NCBI GenBank assembly: GCA_029979265.1
Contig: JAPOHW010000019.1
Location: 1 to 59,515 of the forward strand
DNA: 59,515 nt
Direction: 5' to 3'
Source of the DNA: Actinomycetota bacterium
GTDB taxonomy: Bacteria > Actinomycetota > Acidimicrobiia > Acidimicrobiales > Aldehydirespiratoraceae
The position numbers and the translations under genes are program-made. Within the stretch, counting starts at the first letter, position 1; every line of letters starts with the position of its first letter. The notes below the pieces were generated by a model that saw only the letters and a program-made list of their open reading frames with translations, ran no database searches and had not been told where the DNA came from. Positions 15,881 to 25,608 of this stretch are shown here, in pieces.

Positions 15881-18313
15881 TCAGGTGATCGCTGCGGCGA
15901 TCGCCAGACCCGTGATCTCATCGTCGGTGAAGCCGAGCAGGTCCCTGAGTACGTAGTCGGTGTCCTGCCCGATCGTCGGACCGGCTCGCCACGGCGCTGC
16001 CGGGGTTGCCGACAGGTGCGACACCGGGCCGTCGAAACGGGCATCGATGACAGGGTGGTCGAGCGGGGTGAAGAACGACCGATGTTCCAGCTGTGGATCG
16101 CGGTTGAGATCGGTCGCTCGCATCGACACATACGCCGGACAACCGGCTTCCAGCAGCGTGTCCTGCGCAGCGAACACGTCGTGTTCGGCAAGCCAGTCGA
16201 GGAACACCGCTTCGATCTCGCCTCGATAGTTCAACCGTGCAGTCCGGTCGGTGTCGACCATCGCAAATCGATCCATGGCGGGTACCACGGAGCGAACGGC
16301 CATCCAGTGCTTGTCGGTGACTGCCGAGACGACGAGAAATCGCTGCGTCGTCCCGACCCGAAACACACCGCTTGGGGCTCCGTCCTCCGAACCGGTTCCG
16401 GGCCGAACGAGCGTCTCGCCGGTTGCTGCGGTTCGGGCGATCAGCGGACCGAGGAAATGCACGCCGCACTCGTTCTGGGAGACATCGATGTATTGCCCCA
16501 CCCCGGTGCGCTCCCGCTCCCGCAGCGCTGCTACCAGAGCAGCGAGCGCGTAGCGCGGCGAGACGAAGTCCGTGTACGCCCCCCACGGGGCGATCGGGGC
16601 CCGGTCGGCCCACCCGGTGATGTCGCAGAAGCCCGCCAGGGCCGCGCCCTGCAGCCCGAACCCGGCGTAGGTCGACTCGGGTCCGGTCTGGCCCCGCATC
16701 GAGGTCGAGAGCATCAATGCATGCGGGTTGCGATCGTGGACGTACTCCCACCCGAATCCGCTTCGCTCCGCGATCCCCGGCCGGAAGTTCTCGACCACGA
16801 CGTCGGCCCAGTCGATCAGACGATCGACGATCGCTCTCGCTTCGGGTACCGCAAAGTTGCAGGCAAGCCCGAGTTTCGACTGGTTGGCGTTCGCTGCGGG
16901 CAAGCCGGTCTCGGGCGTGAACGTCTCGTTGAAATACGGCGGGAGCCAACGCATCGTGTCGACACGAGCCATGGTCTCGGCGTGCACGACAGTCGCGCCG
17001 TGGTTGGCCATCTCCCGGGTGATCAGCGGACCCGCCGCCATCCACGTCAGGTCGGCAACCTTGAGTCCGGCGAATGCCTGCTGTCGCGGTTCCGCCGGCG
17101 GCTTCGGTGCAGCCGGTCGGCGGGGGAGATCATCGAGCAGCGCCTGGTGTTCGCCGAGATGGGGGGCACCTCGGTCGTACACGATGGGGGTGCTGCTGAG
17201 GACTGCGAAGGGGCCGGGCATCGGCAGCCCGTCGACATCGACCCAGAACTCACGCGCCTCGAGCTGCGGATCGGCAAGAAGGTCCATGGCGTCGTTGCAC
17301 GGCGCAATCAGCAGCTTGTCCTGCACCGATCGTGCGTGCAGTTCCGCCTTCGTTTTCGTCTTGAGGAAGGCGAGGAGCTGGGTCATCGCCCGGGCTCCAT
17401 CGCCGACCGGAAGATCGCCCCGGTGCATCTCGTCGATCCAGTCGACCCAGTCTCGCCCGCACAGATCGGCGTCGAGTGCACCTTCTTCTTCGCACCACCG
17501 CATCGAGGCTGCAAAGGCGTTGTTTCCCTGGGCTCCCAGCACGTACGAGACCACGAAGTAGCCGTCGGCGCACGGCTCGACCACCGGGTTGCGAACGCCC
17601 GGAACGACCTCACCACCTCGGTCGGTGCTGCCCTCGGCTCGATCGTCAGCCGTGAAACCAGGGTTCTTGTCGATCACCGCATAGGACGACGTCCACAGCA
17701 ACGTCCCGACCACTGCAGCCTGCATCGAGGTGTCGACGTGTTGACCGAGACCGGATCGGTCGCGTTCGAAGATCGCGATGATGGCGTCAGCGGCGGCCTG
17801 CACCGCACCATGGTTGGCTGTCTCGGGGAACCCGATCGGCACCGGAGGCCGGTCCTTGTCGCCCTGATGATTGAGAAAGCCACCGCTGGCCGCCAAGGTC
17901 ATGTCGGTGGCGGGAGCGTCGGCCCGCGGTCCGGTGAGACCGAACGGCGTGACCGAAACGTGCACCAATGACGGGTGTCGCTGCGCCACATCGTCGGTAC
18001 CGATCCCCCATCGTCGGCGTTCAGCAGCGGTGGCCGACTCGAGGAGGACATCGGCACTGGCGAGCAGACGATCGAAACAGGCGCGGTCCTCGGTCGACTC
18101 GAGGTCGAGCACCACACTGTGCTTCCCTCTCCCCCAGTACCGCCAGTGCCAGGTGACGGCATCGTCGTCGGTCGCTCCTCGGAATCGGGACTCGCATCCA
18201 CCCGGTGGTTCGACCTTGATCACCTCGGCCCCGAGATCGGCGAAGACCCGCCCTGCGGCCTCGGCGAGATGACCAGTCATGTCCACAACCCGCAGGTCGT
18301 CGAGCAGACTCAC
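15881..18313 (-). CDS. Tandem CaiB/BaiF (family III) CoA-transferase fusion
   Basis: 810 residues from a GTG, twice the length of a normal family III CoA-transferase. Half one (about 1-395) starts LLDDLRVVDMTGHLAEAAGR and half two (about 410-810) starts QQAFAGLKVADLTWMAAGPL. Both keep the VIKVE/VVHAE and RGKHSVVLDL / NQSKLGLACN segments. In half two the catalytic Asp region is intact (YTDFVSPRYALAALVAAL). The matching place in half one reads GFPETANHGAVQAAAD, with no Asp in register, so half one may be structural. It transfers CoA between carboxylic acids. The downstream DinB-like gene overlaps its start (GTGA). Confidence 0.87.
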   Translation of the reverse strand: MSLLDDLRVVDMTGHLAEAAGRVFADLGAEVIKVEPPGGCESRFRGATDDDAVTWHWRYWGRGKHSVVLDLESTEDRACFDRLLASADVLLESATAAERRRWGIGTDDVAQRHPSLVHVSVTPFGLTGPRADAPATDMTLAASGGFLNHQGDKDRPPVPIGFPETANHGAVQAAADAIIAIFERDRSGLGQHVDTSMQAAVVGTLLWTSSYAVIDKNPGFTADDRAEGSTDRGGEVVPGVRNPVVEPCADGYFVVSYVLGAQGNNAFAASMRWCEEEGALDADLCGRDWVDWIDEMHRGDLPVGDGARAMTQLLAFLKTKTKAELHARSVQDKLLIAPCNDAMDLLADPQLEAREFWVDVDGLPMPGPFAVLSSTPIVYDRGAPHLGEHQALLDDLPRRPAAPKPPAEPRQQAFAGLKVADLTWMAAGPLITREMANHGATVVHAETMARVDTMRWLPPYFNETFTPETGLPAANANQSKLGLACNFAVPEARAIVDRLIDWADVVVENFRPGIAERSGFGWEYVHDRNPHALMLSTSMRGQTGPESTYAGFGLQGAALAGFCDITGWADRAPIAPWGAYTDFVSPRYALAALVAALRERERTGVGQYIDVSQNECGVHFLGPLIARTAATGETLVRPGTGSEDGAPSGVFRVGTTQRFLVVSAVTDKHWMAVRSVVPAMDRFAMVDTDRTARLNYRGEIEAVFLDWLAEHDVFAAQDTLLEAGCPAYVSMRATDLNRDPQLEHRSFFTPLDHPVIDARFDGPVSHLSATPAAPWRAGPTIGQDTDYVLRDLLGFTDDEITGLAIAAAIT

Positions 18314-18936
18314 CTTCGTCGTCCCTGCATGATGGCGAGGCCATCACCGTCGAGTCGGTCGTCGAGCGCCGACCGGCCCGATGCCGCCACCATCAGCGCG
18401 GCAACCGGGCCACGAACCTCGGGACCGGTGCCGTAATGCCAGTCGATATCGGTGGCGATCAGTCGGAGCCCACGCGTGCGCTGCGCAGAACCGATCATCT
18501 TGTTCGCGCCGACCATGCCGTCGGCCATCCACCGAAGACGGGCATCGTCGGTCGGTACGGGTCGGCTGAGCGGGATCGCAACGTCGTGATGATGCACGAA
18601 CACGTCGATCGCAAGATCGACCCGCTTGGTGGTGGGCGGGTTGTGGCTGCTGGCTGCGACCATCTCGCTCTCAGCGAGAAGAACGCTGACGGGCCGGTTC
18701 CCCTTCTTGATTGCGTGCCGCTTCATGAACCGGTGGAAATCGCCGCCCGCAGCGAGAAGGCCGCCCACCACGGTCGGTGCCTTGAGGGTCACCCCAAGGT
18801 TGACATGGGCGACCACGTCCCGAACCCGCCAACCGTCACACAGCGAGGCGGTGTCCCACTCGGCGGCCGAAAGGTCAGACACGGTGTCGAAGAACGCCGC
18901 GCGTTCTTGTTGCAGGGCCGGTTTCTCGTCGATCAT
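18310..18936 (-). CDS. Maleylpyruvate isomerase-like, mycothiol-dependent DinB-fold protein
   Basis: 208 residues from the ATG at 18936 (MIDEKPALQQERAAFF); sequence upstream does not look like the family. Landmarks are a WRVRDVVAHVNLGVT helix with the first metal-ligand His, a RVDLAIDVFVHHHDVAIPLS segment with the second His cluster, and a C-terminal TDIDWHYGTGPEVRGPVAAL typical of actinobacterial DUF664/MDMPI proteins. The stop overlaps the CoA-transferase start by 4 bp, so they are co-translated. Confidence 0.82.
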   Translation of the reverse strand: MIDEKPALQQERAAFFDTVSDLSAAEWDTASLCDGWRVRDVVAHVNLGVTLKAPTVVGGLLAAGGDFHRFMKRHAIKKGNRPVSVLLAESEMVAASSHNPPTTKRVDLAIDVFVHHHDVAIPLSRPVPTDDARLRWMADGMVGANKMIGSAQRTRGLRLIATDIDWHYGTGPEVRGPVAALMVAASGRSALDDRLDGDGLAIMQGRRR

Positions 18937-18996
18937 GCGGCCCGATCCTGGCAGCGGAACAAGGGTCCTGCAATCACGCCGAGTACGGTCGCAGCG

Positions 18997-20247
18997 ATGG
19001 CAGGTGATCCAGCGGACATGCGACGTTTCGAGTCGCTGGAACAGCCCGAGTTCCGGCGTCTGTGGTGGGGCGGCCTGTTCGTGTTTCTCGCCATGCAGAC
19101 CCAACAGATCGCCCGGAGTTGGCTCGCCTACGAACTGACCGGGACGAACACTGCCCTCGGCGGTGTCCTCATCGGCTTCGGGATCGCCGGCCTCATTGCG
19201 ATCCCGACCGGAGGTGTGTTGGCCGATCGAGTCAACAAACGCACCATCCTCGTGTCGACGCAGCTGATCAACACCTTCGTTGCGGTCTCGATCGCCGTTG
19301 CCATCGAGACCGGGGCACTTCGCTACTGGATGATCGTGGTTGCATCGGTGATCGGTGGCTCGACCATCTCGATCCTGGCACCGGCGCGCATGGCAATGAC
19401 GGCCGAGATCATCGATCGTGAGCGCCTCACCAATGCGATCATGCTCGGCCAGATGTCGGCCCAGGCGAGCCGGGTGGTCGGCCCGGCCGTCGCCGGCTTC
19501 CTGATCGGCGTGTCGTTCGTCGGGGCGGAGGGCGTCTACTACCTGAGCGCATTGCTCTCACTCTTCGCAGTCGGTCTCTCGATGGTTCTCCCCTTGGGCG
19601 CGCCGCAGCGGCGCTCCGACCGGAGCCCGATCGAGGATCTCCGCGAGGGGATCCGGTACACCCGAGGCAACCCGGAACTCGTTCGACTTCTCGTCGCCAG
19701 CCTCCTGATCGTCATGTTCGGGTTCGCCTACCAGGCCTTTTTGCCGTCGATGGTCGCAGACCTGTTCGGTCGCGGGGCCGGGTCACTCGGCGCAATGACC
19801 ACTGTGGGAGCGGTTGGTGCCGTGCTCATGTCGATCGTGTTGGCGAACACCCCGCGAGAACGACTGACCGACCTCCAGGGTCAGGCGGCGTTCGTGCTCG
19901 GAGTGACGATCGCCCTGTTCGCGATTGCACCGACCTACGGGCTTGCCCTTGCTGCGATGGCTCTGATCGGGGCAGCGACGTCGGCATTCCAGTCACTCAA
20001 CGGATCGTTGATCTTGTCGATCGCCGACATGGCCTACCACGGTCGAGTCCAGTCGTTGATCATGTTGAGCTTCTCCGCCTTCGGCCTCGCCGCCCTTCCG
20101 TTCGGCATGCTTGCCGATGCTGTCGGGCTTCGCGAAACCATGGCCGGGATGGGTGCCGTGGTCTGCATCACCGCTGTGCACAGCCACCTCTGGCGCCGAC
20201 GCATCGAAGCGGCAAAGCTCGCCTCGTCCACCCTCGGTACCTTGTGA
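18997..20247 (+). CDS. MFS transporter, EntS/MFS_3-like exporter
   Basis: About 416 residues from the ATG at 18997 (MAGDPADMRRFESLEQPEFR). An alternative ATG lies at 19018. There are twelve hydrophobic segments with the loop motif ADRVNKRTIL after TM2 and a second, weaker one in the C-terminal half. The GTNTALGGVLIGFGIAGLIA and SASQ-like MSAQASRVVGPAVAGFLIG helices match the MFS_3/enterobactin-exporter subgroup, proton-driven efflux pumps. The substrate is unknown. It diverges from the DinB-like gene; the NTF2-like gene follows 10 bases after its stop. Confidence 0.87.
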   Translation: MAGDPADMRRFESLEQPEFRRLWWGGLFVFLAMQTQQIARSWLAYELTGTNTALGGVLIGFGIAGLIAIPTGGVLADRVNKRTILVSTQLINTFVAVSIAVAIETGALRYWMIVVASVIGGSTISILAPARMAMTAEIIDRERLTNAIMLGQMSAQASRVVGPAVAGFLIGVSFVGAEGVYYLSALLSLFAVGLSMVLPLGAPQRRSDRSPIEDLREGIRYTRGNPELVRLLVASLLIVMFGFAYQAFLPSMVADLFGRGAGSLGAMTTVGAVGAVLMSIVLANTPRERLTDLQGQAAFVLGVTIALFAIAPTYGLALAAMALIGAATSAFQSLNGSLILSIADMAYHGRVQSLIMLSFSAFGLAALPFGMLADAVGLRETMAGMGAVVCITAVHSHLWRRRIEAAKLASSTLGTL

Positions 20248-20257
20248 GGTCTCGACC

Positions 20258-20653
20258 ATGATCATCGACGACAACGACAACGTCGTGGACGACAACGACG
20301 CTGTCGTGCGCCTGTGGCACCGGCTGTGGATCGACAGCGACCACACCGCTGCCACCGAACTGCTGACCGATCCGTTCGTGCGGCACACCATCGAAGGACG
20401 AACGGTCGATACGGCCAGCGCCTACGGCCTCCAAGTCTGCACCGTGACCCGTCATCTCAAAGGCACCAACGTGGTGATCGACCATCTGAGCCACACCGGC
20501 GACATCACCCACATTCGCTTCACGCTCGAAGGAGTCAACCTCACGACGGGCGAGCCGATCTCGATCGGTTGGATCGCCCAGTACCGAAGCGAGAACGGCC
20601 GGATCGCAGAAGCGTGGACGATGCGTCAGACCGACTTCTCCTGGCGCGACTGA
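20258..20653 (+). CDS. SnoaL/NTF2-like protein
   Basis: 131 residues from the ATG at 20258 (MIIDDNDNVVDDNDAVVRLW). A single NTF2-like domain: N-terminal helix RLWHRLWIDSDHTAATELLTD, FVRHTIEGRTV, then strands ending IGWIAQYRSENGRIAEAWTM. These proteins act as small-molecule isomerases, hydrolases or binding proteins. It follows the MFS gene by 10 bases and is probably co-transcribed. It converges with the SDR at 20699. Confidence 0.78.
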   Translation: MIIDDNDNVVDDNDAVVRLWHRLWIDSDHTAATELLTDPFVRHTIEGRTVDTASAYGLQVCTVTRHLKGTNVVIDHLSHTGDITHIRFTLEGVNLTTGEPISIGWIAQYRSENGRIAEAWTMRQTDFSWRD

Positions 20654-20698
20654 ACACCAACCACGCTCGTGCGGCACGGGAGCCGTAGGAGTCCGCGA

Positions 20699-21526
20699 TC
20701 AGGAGCCGGTAAGCCACGTCGCCGGGTGCATGTCGTCGGCGAACATCTTCTGCTGCCAGCGCTGCATACCGGTGATCCACCGGTCGACGTCGTCGCCCTT
20801 GCGGCGTACGTACTCCTCGACCTCGGGATGAGGCAACACATGGAACCGTTCTTCACGCAACGCCTGCACGACGACCTCGACCGCTTCCTCAGCGGTCAGA
20901 TGACCGTCGGCACCGGCGACATCGGCGCCCCGGGCCTGCATCGTTGCAGCGTCGGGGCTGTTCACGACGATGTTGGTCTGCACCGCCTGCGGGCACAGCA
21001 CCGAGACCTTGATCCCTTGGTGACCGTGAGTGATCGCGATCCACTCGGCGAGCGCCACCGCCGCATGTTTGGTGACGGCGTAGTGCATCGATCCGAATTG
21101 TGAGAGCAAGCCGGCGGCCGACGCCGTGTTGAGCAGATAGCCCTCGCCCCGATCGACCATGTAGGGAACCACTGCCTGCGCTGCGTACACGTGGGCGAGG
21201 ACATGCACTTCCCACATGCGGTTCAGGTCCTCGACCGGCGCCTCGAGCCCGCCAAGGGTGACATACCCCGCATTCGACACGAACAGATCGATCGGGCCGA
21301 TGGTGCGCTCGGTGGCATCGACGAGCGATCTGATCGCTGCCGCATCGGTGACATCGACTGCCGCAGCGGTACCGGCGACCGCATCGGCGACCGCCTGCGC
21401 ACCCGCTTCGTCGCGATCGACCACGACCACGTGTGCAGCGCCGTCGGCATGGGACCGCTCGGCAAGCGCCTTCCCGATACCGCTGGCACCTCCGGTGATG
21501 ACGATCGTCTTGCCCTCGAGTTCCAT
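20699..21526 (-). CDS. SDR family oxidoreductase
   Basis: 275-residue classical SDR: TGGASGIG (about residue 12), VVDRDE after strand 2 (NAD preference), VSNAGYVTLGG (NAG), NTASAAGLLSQFG (catalytic Ser region), YAVTK and VLCPQAVQTNI. The C-terminal tail, HVLPHPEVEEYVRRKGDDVD, resembles SDRs that act on hydrophobic alcohols. It lies 40 bases downstream of the aldo/keto reductase on the same strand, at the end of the sulfatase operon. Confidence 0.87.
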   Translation of the reverse strand: MELEGKTIVITGGASGIGKALAERSHADGAAHVVVVDRDEAGAQAVADAVAGTAAAVDVTDAAAIRSLVDATERTIGPIDLFVSNAGYVTLGGLEAPVEDLNRMWEVHVLAHVYAAQAVVPYMVDRGEGYLLNTASAAGLLSQFGSMHYAVTKHAAVALAEWIAITHGHQGIKVSVLCPQAVQTNIVVNSPDAATMQARGADVAGADGHLTAEEAVEVVVQALREERFHVLPHPEVEEYVRRKGDDVDRWITGMQRWQQKMFADDMHPATWLTGS

Positions 21527-21566
21527 GGCCTCGGAACCTACTGCGGCGCCGGTCGAACTGTCAGGC

Positions 21567-22493
21567 TCAGAGCGCGCTGAGTTCCGCTCGTTCGGCAGCG
21601 CTCATGACCCATGTGGCGGCGGCTGCGTTGGCGGCAACCTGTTCCGGCTTGGTTGCCCCCGAGATCACCGAGGTGACCCGCTCGTCGGCGATCAACCATG
21701 CGATCGCAGCTTCGAGGAGCGTGTGGCCGGCGTCCTCGGCCCACTCGTTCATTGCGGAGATCCGTGGTGCCCGCTCGTCGTTCAAGAATCGCTCGGCCCG
21801 ATCCCCCATCGACGCGAGACGGGTCCCTTCGGGTGCCGCCTCGCCGAACGTGTACTTCCCGGTCAGCACGCCCGATTCGAGGGGAAAGAACGGGACGAAT
21901 CCGACGCCGTACCGTTCACAGGCATCGAGCACACCGTCGGTTTCGGGGTCACGGGTGAGCAGGCTGTAGTGGTTCTGCACCGTGTGAAACCGAGGGATGC
22001 CACGGTCGCCCGCAATGGCTTCGGCCTCATCGATGTGTGCAGCATCGACGTTCGAGCAGCCGATCTCGCGCACCTTGCCTTCGGCAACGAGTTCGGCCAA
22101 GGCACCCATCGTCTCGGCCATCGGCGTTCGACCGTCGGGTCGGTGGTACTGGTAGTGATCGATGTAGTCGGTCCCGAGTCGGGAGAGACTGGCGTCGACT
22201 GCGGCGCGGACCGCCGGTGCCGACCCGGTGGGTGGGTCGTCGTCAGGCGTCGGCAGCATGCCCCACTTGGTGGCGATCAGTACCTGATCGCGACGCCCAC
22301 GGACCGCTGCGCCGAGATACTCCTCGGAGGCGCCGGCTCCGTAGCCCTCGGCCGTATCGAAATAGTTGATGCCGGCATCGATCGCTGCATCGACGACGAG
22401 CTTCGTCTGGGTGGCGTCGAGACGCATCCCGAAGTTGTTGCAGCCGAGCCCGACAACCGATGCGTCGAGCTGGCCGATGGGGCGGTACTGCAT
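21567..22493 (-). CDS. Aldo/keto reductase
   Basis: 308-residue (beta/alpha)8 NADPH-dependent oxidoreductase. The catalytic tetrad is visible: Asp and Tyr in YFDTAEGYGAGASEE, Lys in LIATKWGM, His in DHYQYHRPDG. The C-terminal NADPH-binding part has the SVISGATKPEQVAANAAA motif typical of the YccK/Gcy subgroup. It follows the sulfatase by only 10 bases, so it shares the operon and probably reduces an aldehyde or ketone released after desulfation. Confidence 0.88.
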   Translation of the reverse strand: MQYRPIGQLDASVVGLGCNNFGMRLDATQTKLVVDAAIDAGINYFDTAEGYGAGASEEYLGAAVRGRRDQVLIATKWGMLPTPDDDPPTGSAPAVRAAVDASLSRLGTDYIDHYQYHRPDGRTPMAETMGALAELVAEGKVREIGCSNVDAAHIDEAEAIAGDRGIPRFHTVQNHYSLLTRDPETDGVLDACERYGVGFVPFFPLESGVLTGKYTFGEAAPEGTRLASMGDRAERFLNDERAPRISAMNEWAEDAGHTLLEAAIAWLIADERVTSVISGATKPEQVAANAAAATWVMSAAERAELSAL

Positions 22494-22503
22494 ATCGGCG
22501 AAT

Positions 22504-24768
22504 CTACTGCCGAGACATCTCTGCGGTCGCCGCTGCCTTGGTCTCGCTGTCGCTTCGCCGGTTCGGCAGTTGGATCACGACCTCGTGCAGGGTGCCGGTG
22601 AAGGCGAACGGTGCTTCGTACCGCTCCGACACCGCGGAGCCGTGATCCTGTCCGAGACTCGATCCGACCGACGACACCATGCGCATGTAGAAGGCAATGT
22701 CGCCGCGTCCACACGATGCGCCGTTGATCGAGATCTCACAGGAGCCGGTGGTCCGACTGTCGCGTTCGAGGCGCACTCCCAACTCGACATCACCAACCGG
22801 AACGTCGATCGAAGACTCGACAACGGTGTGGGTGTTGAACGAGTTGTAGTCGGCAACGAGCTTGCCGTTCTGCACAAAAATCGAGAACCCCGAGTTCTCG
22901 TTGCCCGTCGCCCACAGCACACCCTCGTCACCGGGTTCGAAGGTGATCCGGGCGGTCAGGTCGAATGCACGACCACCCAGGGCCGCCGATGGTTGCGACG
23001 GTACCGGTGACATCGGAGGTCGGTAGACGTAGCGGCGGTCGGGCCGGTGCGGAGAATGCTCGCTCAGGTGGGGTGCGAACAGCTCGAACCCGCGGTCGTC
23101 GAGGGGCAGCACCCCGTTTCGCTCGGCCTCCTGCCACCACAGGTCGACCACGGTGGCGAGCATCTCGGGTTCGGCGTCGGCCAGGTCGTGGAGCTCGGAG
23201 GGATCCTCGGCGAGCCGGTAGAGCTCCCACGGCTCGGTGTCGAAGTCATCGCCCTGGTTGTGCTTGGTGACTCCCTTCCACCACACGCCGTCGATCTCGG
23301 CCACCAGCGCCCTGCTGCCGCCATTCTCGAAGTACTGGAGGGTGTTGGTCGACGGGGCATCGGCGTCGTCGAGAACCGATCGGAAGGAGTTGCCGGTGAC
23401 CGGCAACTGGGGCACTCCTCGGTAGACCTCGGGCGCGGTGATGCCGAGCAACTCGTACAGCGTCGGGGTCACGTCCGACACGTTCACGAACTGTGTCCGC
23501 TTCGTGCCCGCCTCGTCGCGCAGACCGTCCGGCCAGTGCATGATCATCGGCACGTGTACGCCACCCTCGTGCGTGTTCTGCTTGTACCAACGAAACGGCG
23601 AGTTCCCAGCCTGCGCCCAGCCCCACGGATAGTTGGTGTGACTGTGCGGTCCGCCGATGTCGTCGATGCGTTCGATCGCTTCGTCGGGGCTCTCGAGGAT
23701 GCCGTTGAAGAATTTCATCTCGTGCATGACACCGAACGGTCCTCCTTCCTGAGACGCACCGTTGTCGGCCAGTACGACGACGATCGTGTTGTCGAGTTCG
23801 TCCATCTCGCGCAAACCCTCGATCAGACGACCGATCTGGTCGTCGGTGTGATCGAGGAACGCAGCGAATGCCTCCTGTAAACGACAGGCCAGGCGACGAT
23901 CGGCCTCCGGCATGTCGCTCCAGGCGCGCACGCCGGGGTTGCGGGGTGCGAGTTCGGTGTCGGGGGCGATCACGCCAAGTTCGATCTGACGCTCGTACCA
24001 CCGCTGCCGCACCACGTCCCACCCGTCGTCGTACCTGCCGCGATACTTCTCGAGGTACGCCGGCGGTGCCTGATGGGGCGCGTGGGTGGCTCCGAACGGC
24101 AGATAGGCAAAGAACGGGCGATCGGGTCGAACGCCCTTGCTGTTGCTGATCATCAACAAAAGGTTGTCGACGAGGTCCTCGCTGAGGTGATACCCCTCCT
24201 CGGGCGTGGCCGGCGGGTCGACATGGGTGTTGTCTTGCACCAGTTCGGGGTGGAACTGATCGGTTTCGCCCTCGAGAAACCCGTAGAAGCGGTCGAACCC
24301 GCGCTGAACCGGCCACTGGTCGAAGGGGCCTGCGGCGGAGATGTCCTGTGTCGGAGCAAGGTGCCACTTGCCGGTACAGAACGTCGCATATCCCTCGCTG
24401 CTCAGCACCTCGGCGATGGTCGATGCCGCGTTCGAAATGTGCCCGAGTTGGCTCGGAAAGCCGGTACGCCAGTTGGAGACACCACGCATGCCAACGGCGT
24501 GCTGGGAGCGGCCCGTGAGCAGCGCTGCACGGGTCGGTGAACACAGTGGCGTCACATGGAAGTTGGTGAATTGCACACCTCCGGCACAGAGCGCATCGAC
24601 GTTGGGGGTGTCGATGTCGGAGCCGTAGGAGCCGAAGTGGGCGAAGCCGAGGTCGTCGATCAACACGATCACGACATTGGGCGCATCGTCACCGGGGTGC
24701 GGCGGTTCGGCGAAGTGTGGGGTCGACTCGGCCAGCGTGCGGCCGATCGTTCCCGGGAAGTCGGTCAT
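22504..24768 (-). CDS. Arylsulfatase (AtsA-like) with C-terminal beta-sandwich
   Basis: 754 residues. DDAPNVVIVLIDDLGFAHFG carries the metal-binding Asp pair (38-39). The formylglycine motif is CSPTRAALLTGR, with Cys76 to be oxidised by an FGE encoded elsewhere. GKWHLAP and VLADNGAS provide further Lys, His, Asp and Asn active-site residues. The last ~170 residues form an extra beta-rich domain with ITFEPGDEGVLWATGNENSG, as in ~750-residue arylsulfatases. No signal peptide is visible, so it may act in the cytoplasm. It lies 18 bases behind the MBL-fold gene in the TetR-controlled operon and hydrolyses a sulfate ester, probably an imported organosulfate. Confidence 0.92.
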   Translation of the reverse strand: MTDFPGTIGRTLAESTPHFAEPPHPGDDAPNVVIVLIDDLGFAHFGSYGSDIDTPNVDALCAGGVQFTNFHVTPLCSPTRAALLTGRSQHAVGMRGVSNWRTGFPSQLGHISNAASTIAEVLSSEGYATFCTGKWHLAPTQDISAAGPFDQWPVQRGFDRFYGFLEGETDQFHPELVQDNTHVDPPATPEEGYHLSEDLVDNLLLMISNSKGVRPDRPFFAYLPFGATHAPHQAPPAYLEKYRGRYDDGWDVVRQRWYERQIELGVIAPDTELAPRNPGVRAWSDMPEADRRLACRLQEAFAAFLDHTDDQIGRLIEGLREMDELDNTIVVVLADNGASQEGGPFGVMHEMKFFNGILESPDEAIERIDDIGGPHSHTNYPWGWAQAGNSPFRWYKQNTHEGGVHVPMIMHWPDGLRDEAGTKRTQFVNVSDVTPTLYELLGITAPEVYRGVPQLPVTGNSFRSVLDDADAPSTNTLQYFENGGSRALVAEIDGVWWKGVTKHNQGDDFDTEPWELYRLAEDPSELHDLADAEPEMLATVVDLWWQEAERNGVLPLDDRGFELFAPHLSEHSPHRPDRRYVYRPPMSPVPSQPSAALGGRAFDLTARITFEPGDEGVLWATGNENSGFSIFVQNGKLVADYNSFNTHTVVESSIDVPVGDVELGVRLERDSRTTGSCEISINGASCGRGDIAFYMRMVSSVGSSLGQDHGSAVSERYEAPFAFTGTLHEVVIQLPNRRSDSETKAAATAEMSRQ

Positions 24769-24786
24769 CGTGCGCTCCTGTCGTTC

Positions 24787-25608
24787 TCAGATCGTGACAC
24801 TGGTGAGGTCGTCACCGATGATGACCTCACCGTCGAAATGGGCGGCGGCGTGCGCAATCCAGTCGGGATAGTCGGCCGGTTGAGGCGCCGGAACCATATG
24901 GGTCAACACAAGCCGCATGGCCCCGACTCGCGCAGCCGTCTGTGCGGCATCGACGACTCCGGAGTGGTACTCGAGGATGTCTTGCACACCCTGGACCGGA
25001 ATCGGTTCGAGGATGTCGCGTCGAAGCGCCGTCTGCACGTACGCGTCGGCGTCACGGGCGAGTTCGTCTACCCCGTCGCACGGCAGGGTGTCACCGACCA
25101 GCGCAGCGATCGATCCGTCGTGCTCGAGCCGAAAACCGATCGTGGGCTTCACCGGCGAGTGCTCGGTTGCAGCGGTGCTGACCATCACGTCGTTGATCGA
25201 AAACGTGTCGCCGGGTTCGAGATCGGTCACCGCAAGTTGCGGACCGTGTTCGAGGAAGTTGTGATGCTCGGTGCGGTAGGCGATGTCGGGTTCGAGGGCG
25301 TGCATCTGGCGGCGGACGAACTCCTCGGTGCCCACTGGGCCAAAGATCCGCAGGGTTGCTTGCTCTTGCGACATGACCCAGTGCGTGGTGATGACGTCGT
25401 TGAGCGCACAGACATGATCGGAATGCAGGTGGGTGATGAGCACGGCGTCGAGCGCGGGTGGGCCCGTCGCTGCGCCGGCGAGGCGCATGACGACGCTGCG
25501 TCCGGCATCGACGAGGATCTGGGTGTCACCGGCCTTGACAAGTGTCGACGGCCCCGCCCGGTTCGGGTCGGGAATGGGGGTACCGGTACCGGTGAGGATG
25601 ATCTCCAT
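24787..25608 (-). CDS. Metallo-beta-lactamase-fold hydrolase
   Basis: 273 residues. The zinc-binding motif HLHSDHVCAL (HxHxDH) is clear. The later metal ligands are probably the ATEHSPVKPTIG His, VGDTLPCDG Asp and the C-terminal TH (LVLTHMVPAP). The N-terminus IILTGTGTPIPDPNRAGPST is like RNase Z/arylsulfatase-type MBL proteins that hydrolyse small esters or lactones. Its ATG overlaps the stop of the upstream unknown gene, so translation is coupled. Confidence 0.87.
   Translation of the reverse strand: MEIILTGTGTPIPDPNRAGPSTLVKAGDTQILVDAGRSVVMRLAGAATGPPALDAVLITHLHSDHVCALNDVITTHWVMSQEQATLRIFGPVGTEEFVRRQMHALEPDIAYRTEHHNFLEHGPQLAVTDLEPGDTFSINDVMVSTAATEHSPVKPTIGFRLEHDGSIAALVGDTLPCDGVDELARDADAYVQTALRRDILEPIPVQGVQDILEYHSGVVDAAQTAARVGAMRLVLTHMVPAPQPADYPDWIAHAAAHFDGEVIIGDDLTSVTI

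Noticed and set aside
15617..17971. Long open frame on the plus strand opposite the CoA-transferase (784 codons)
   Set aside because: It is rich in Arg, Gly, Asp and His without domain motifs, and lies antisense to a clear two-domain enzyme. Long antisense frames are expected in high-GC DNA.
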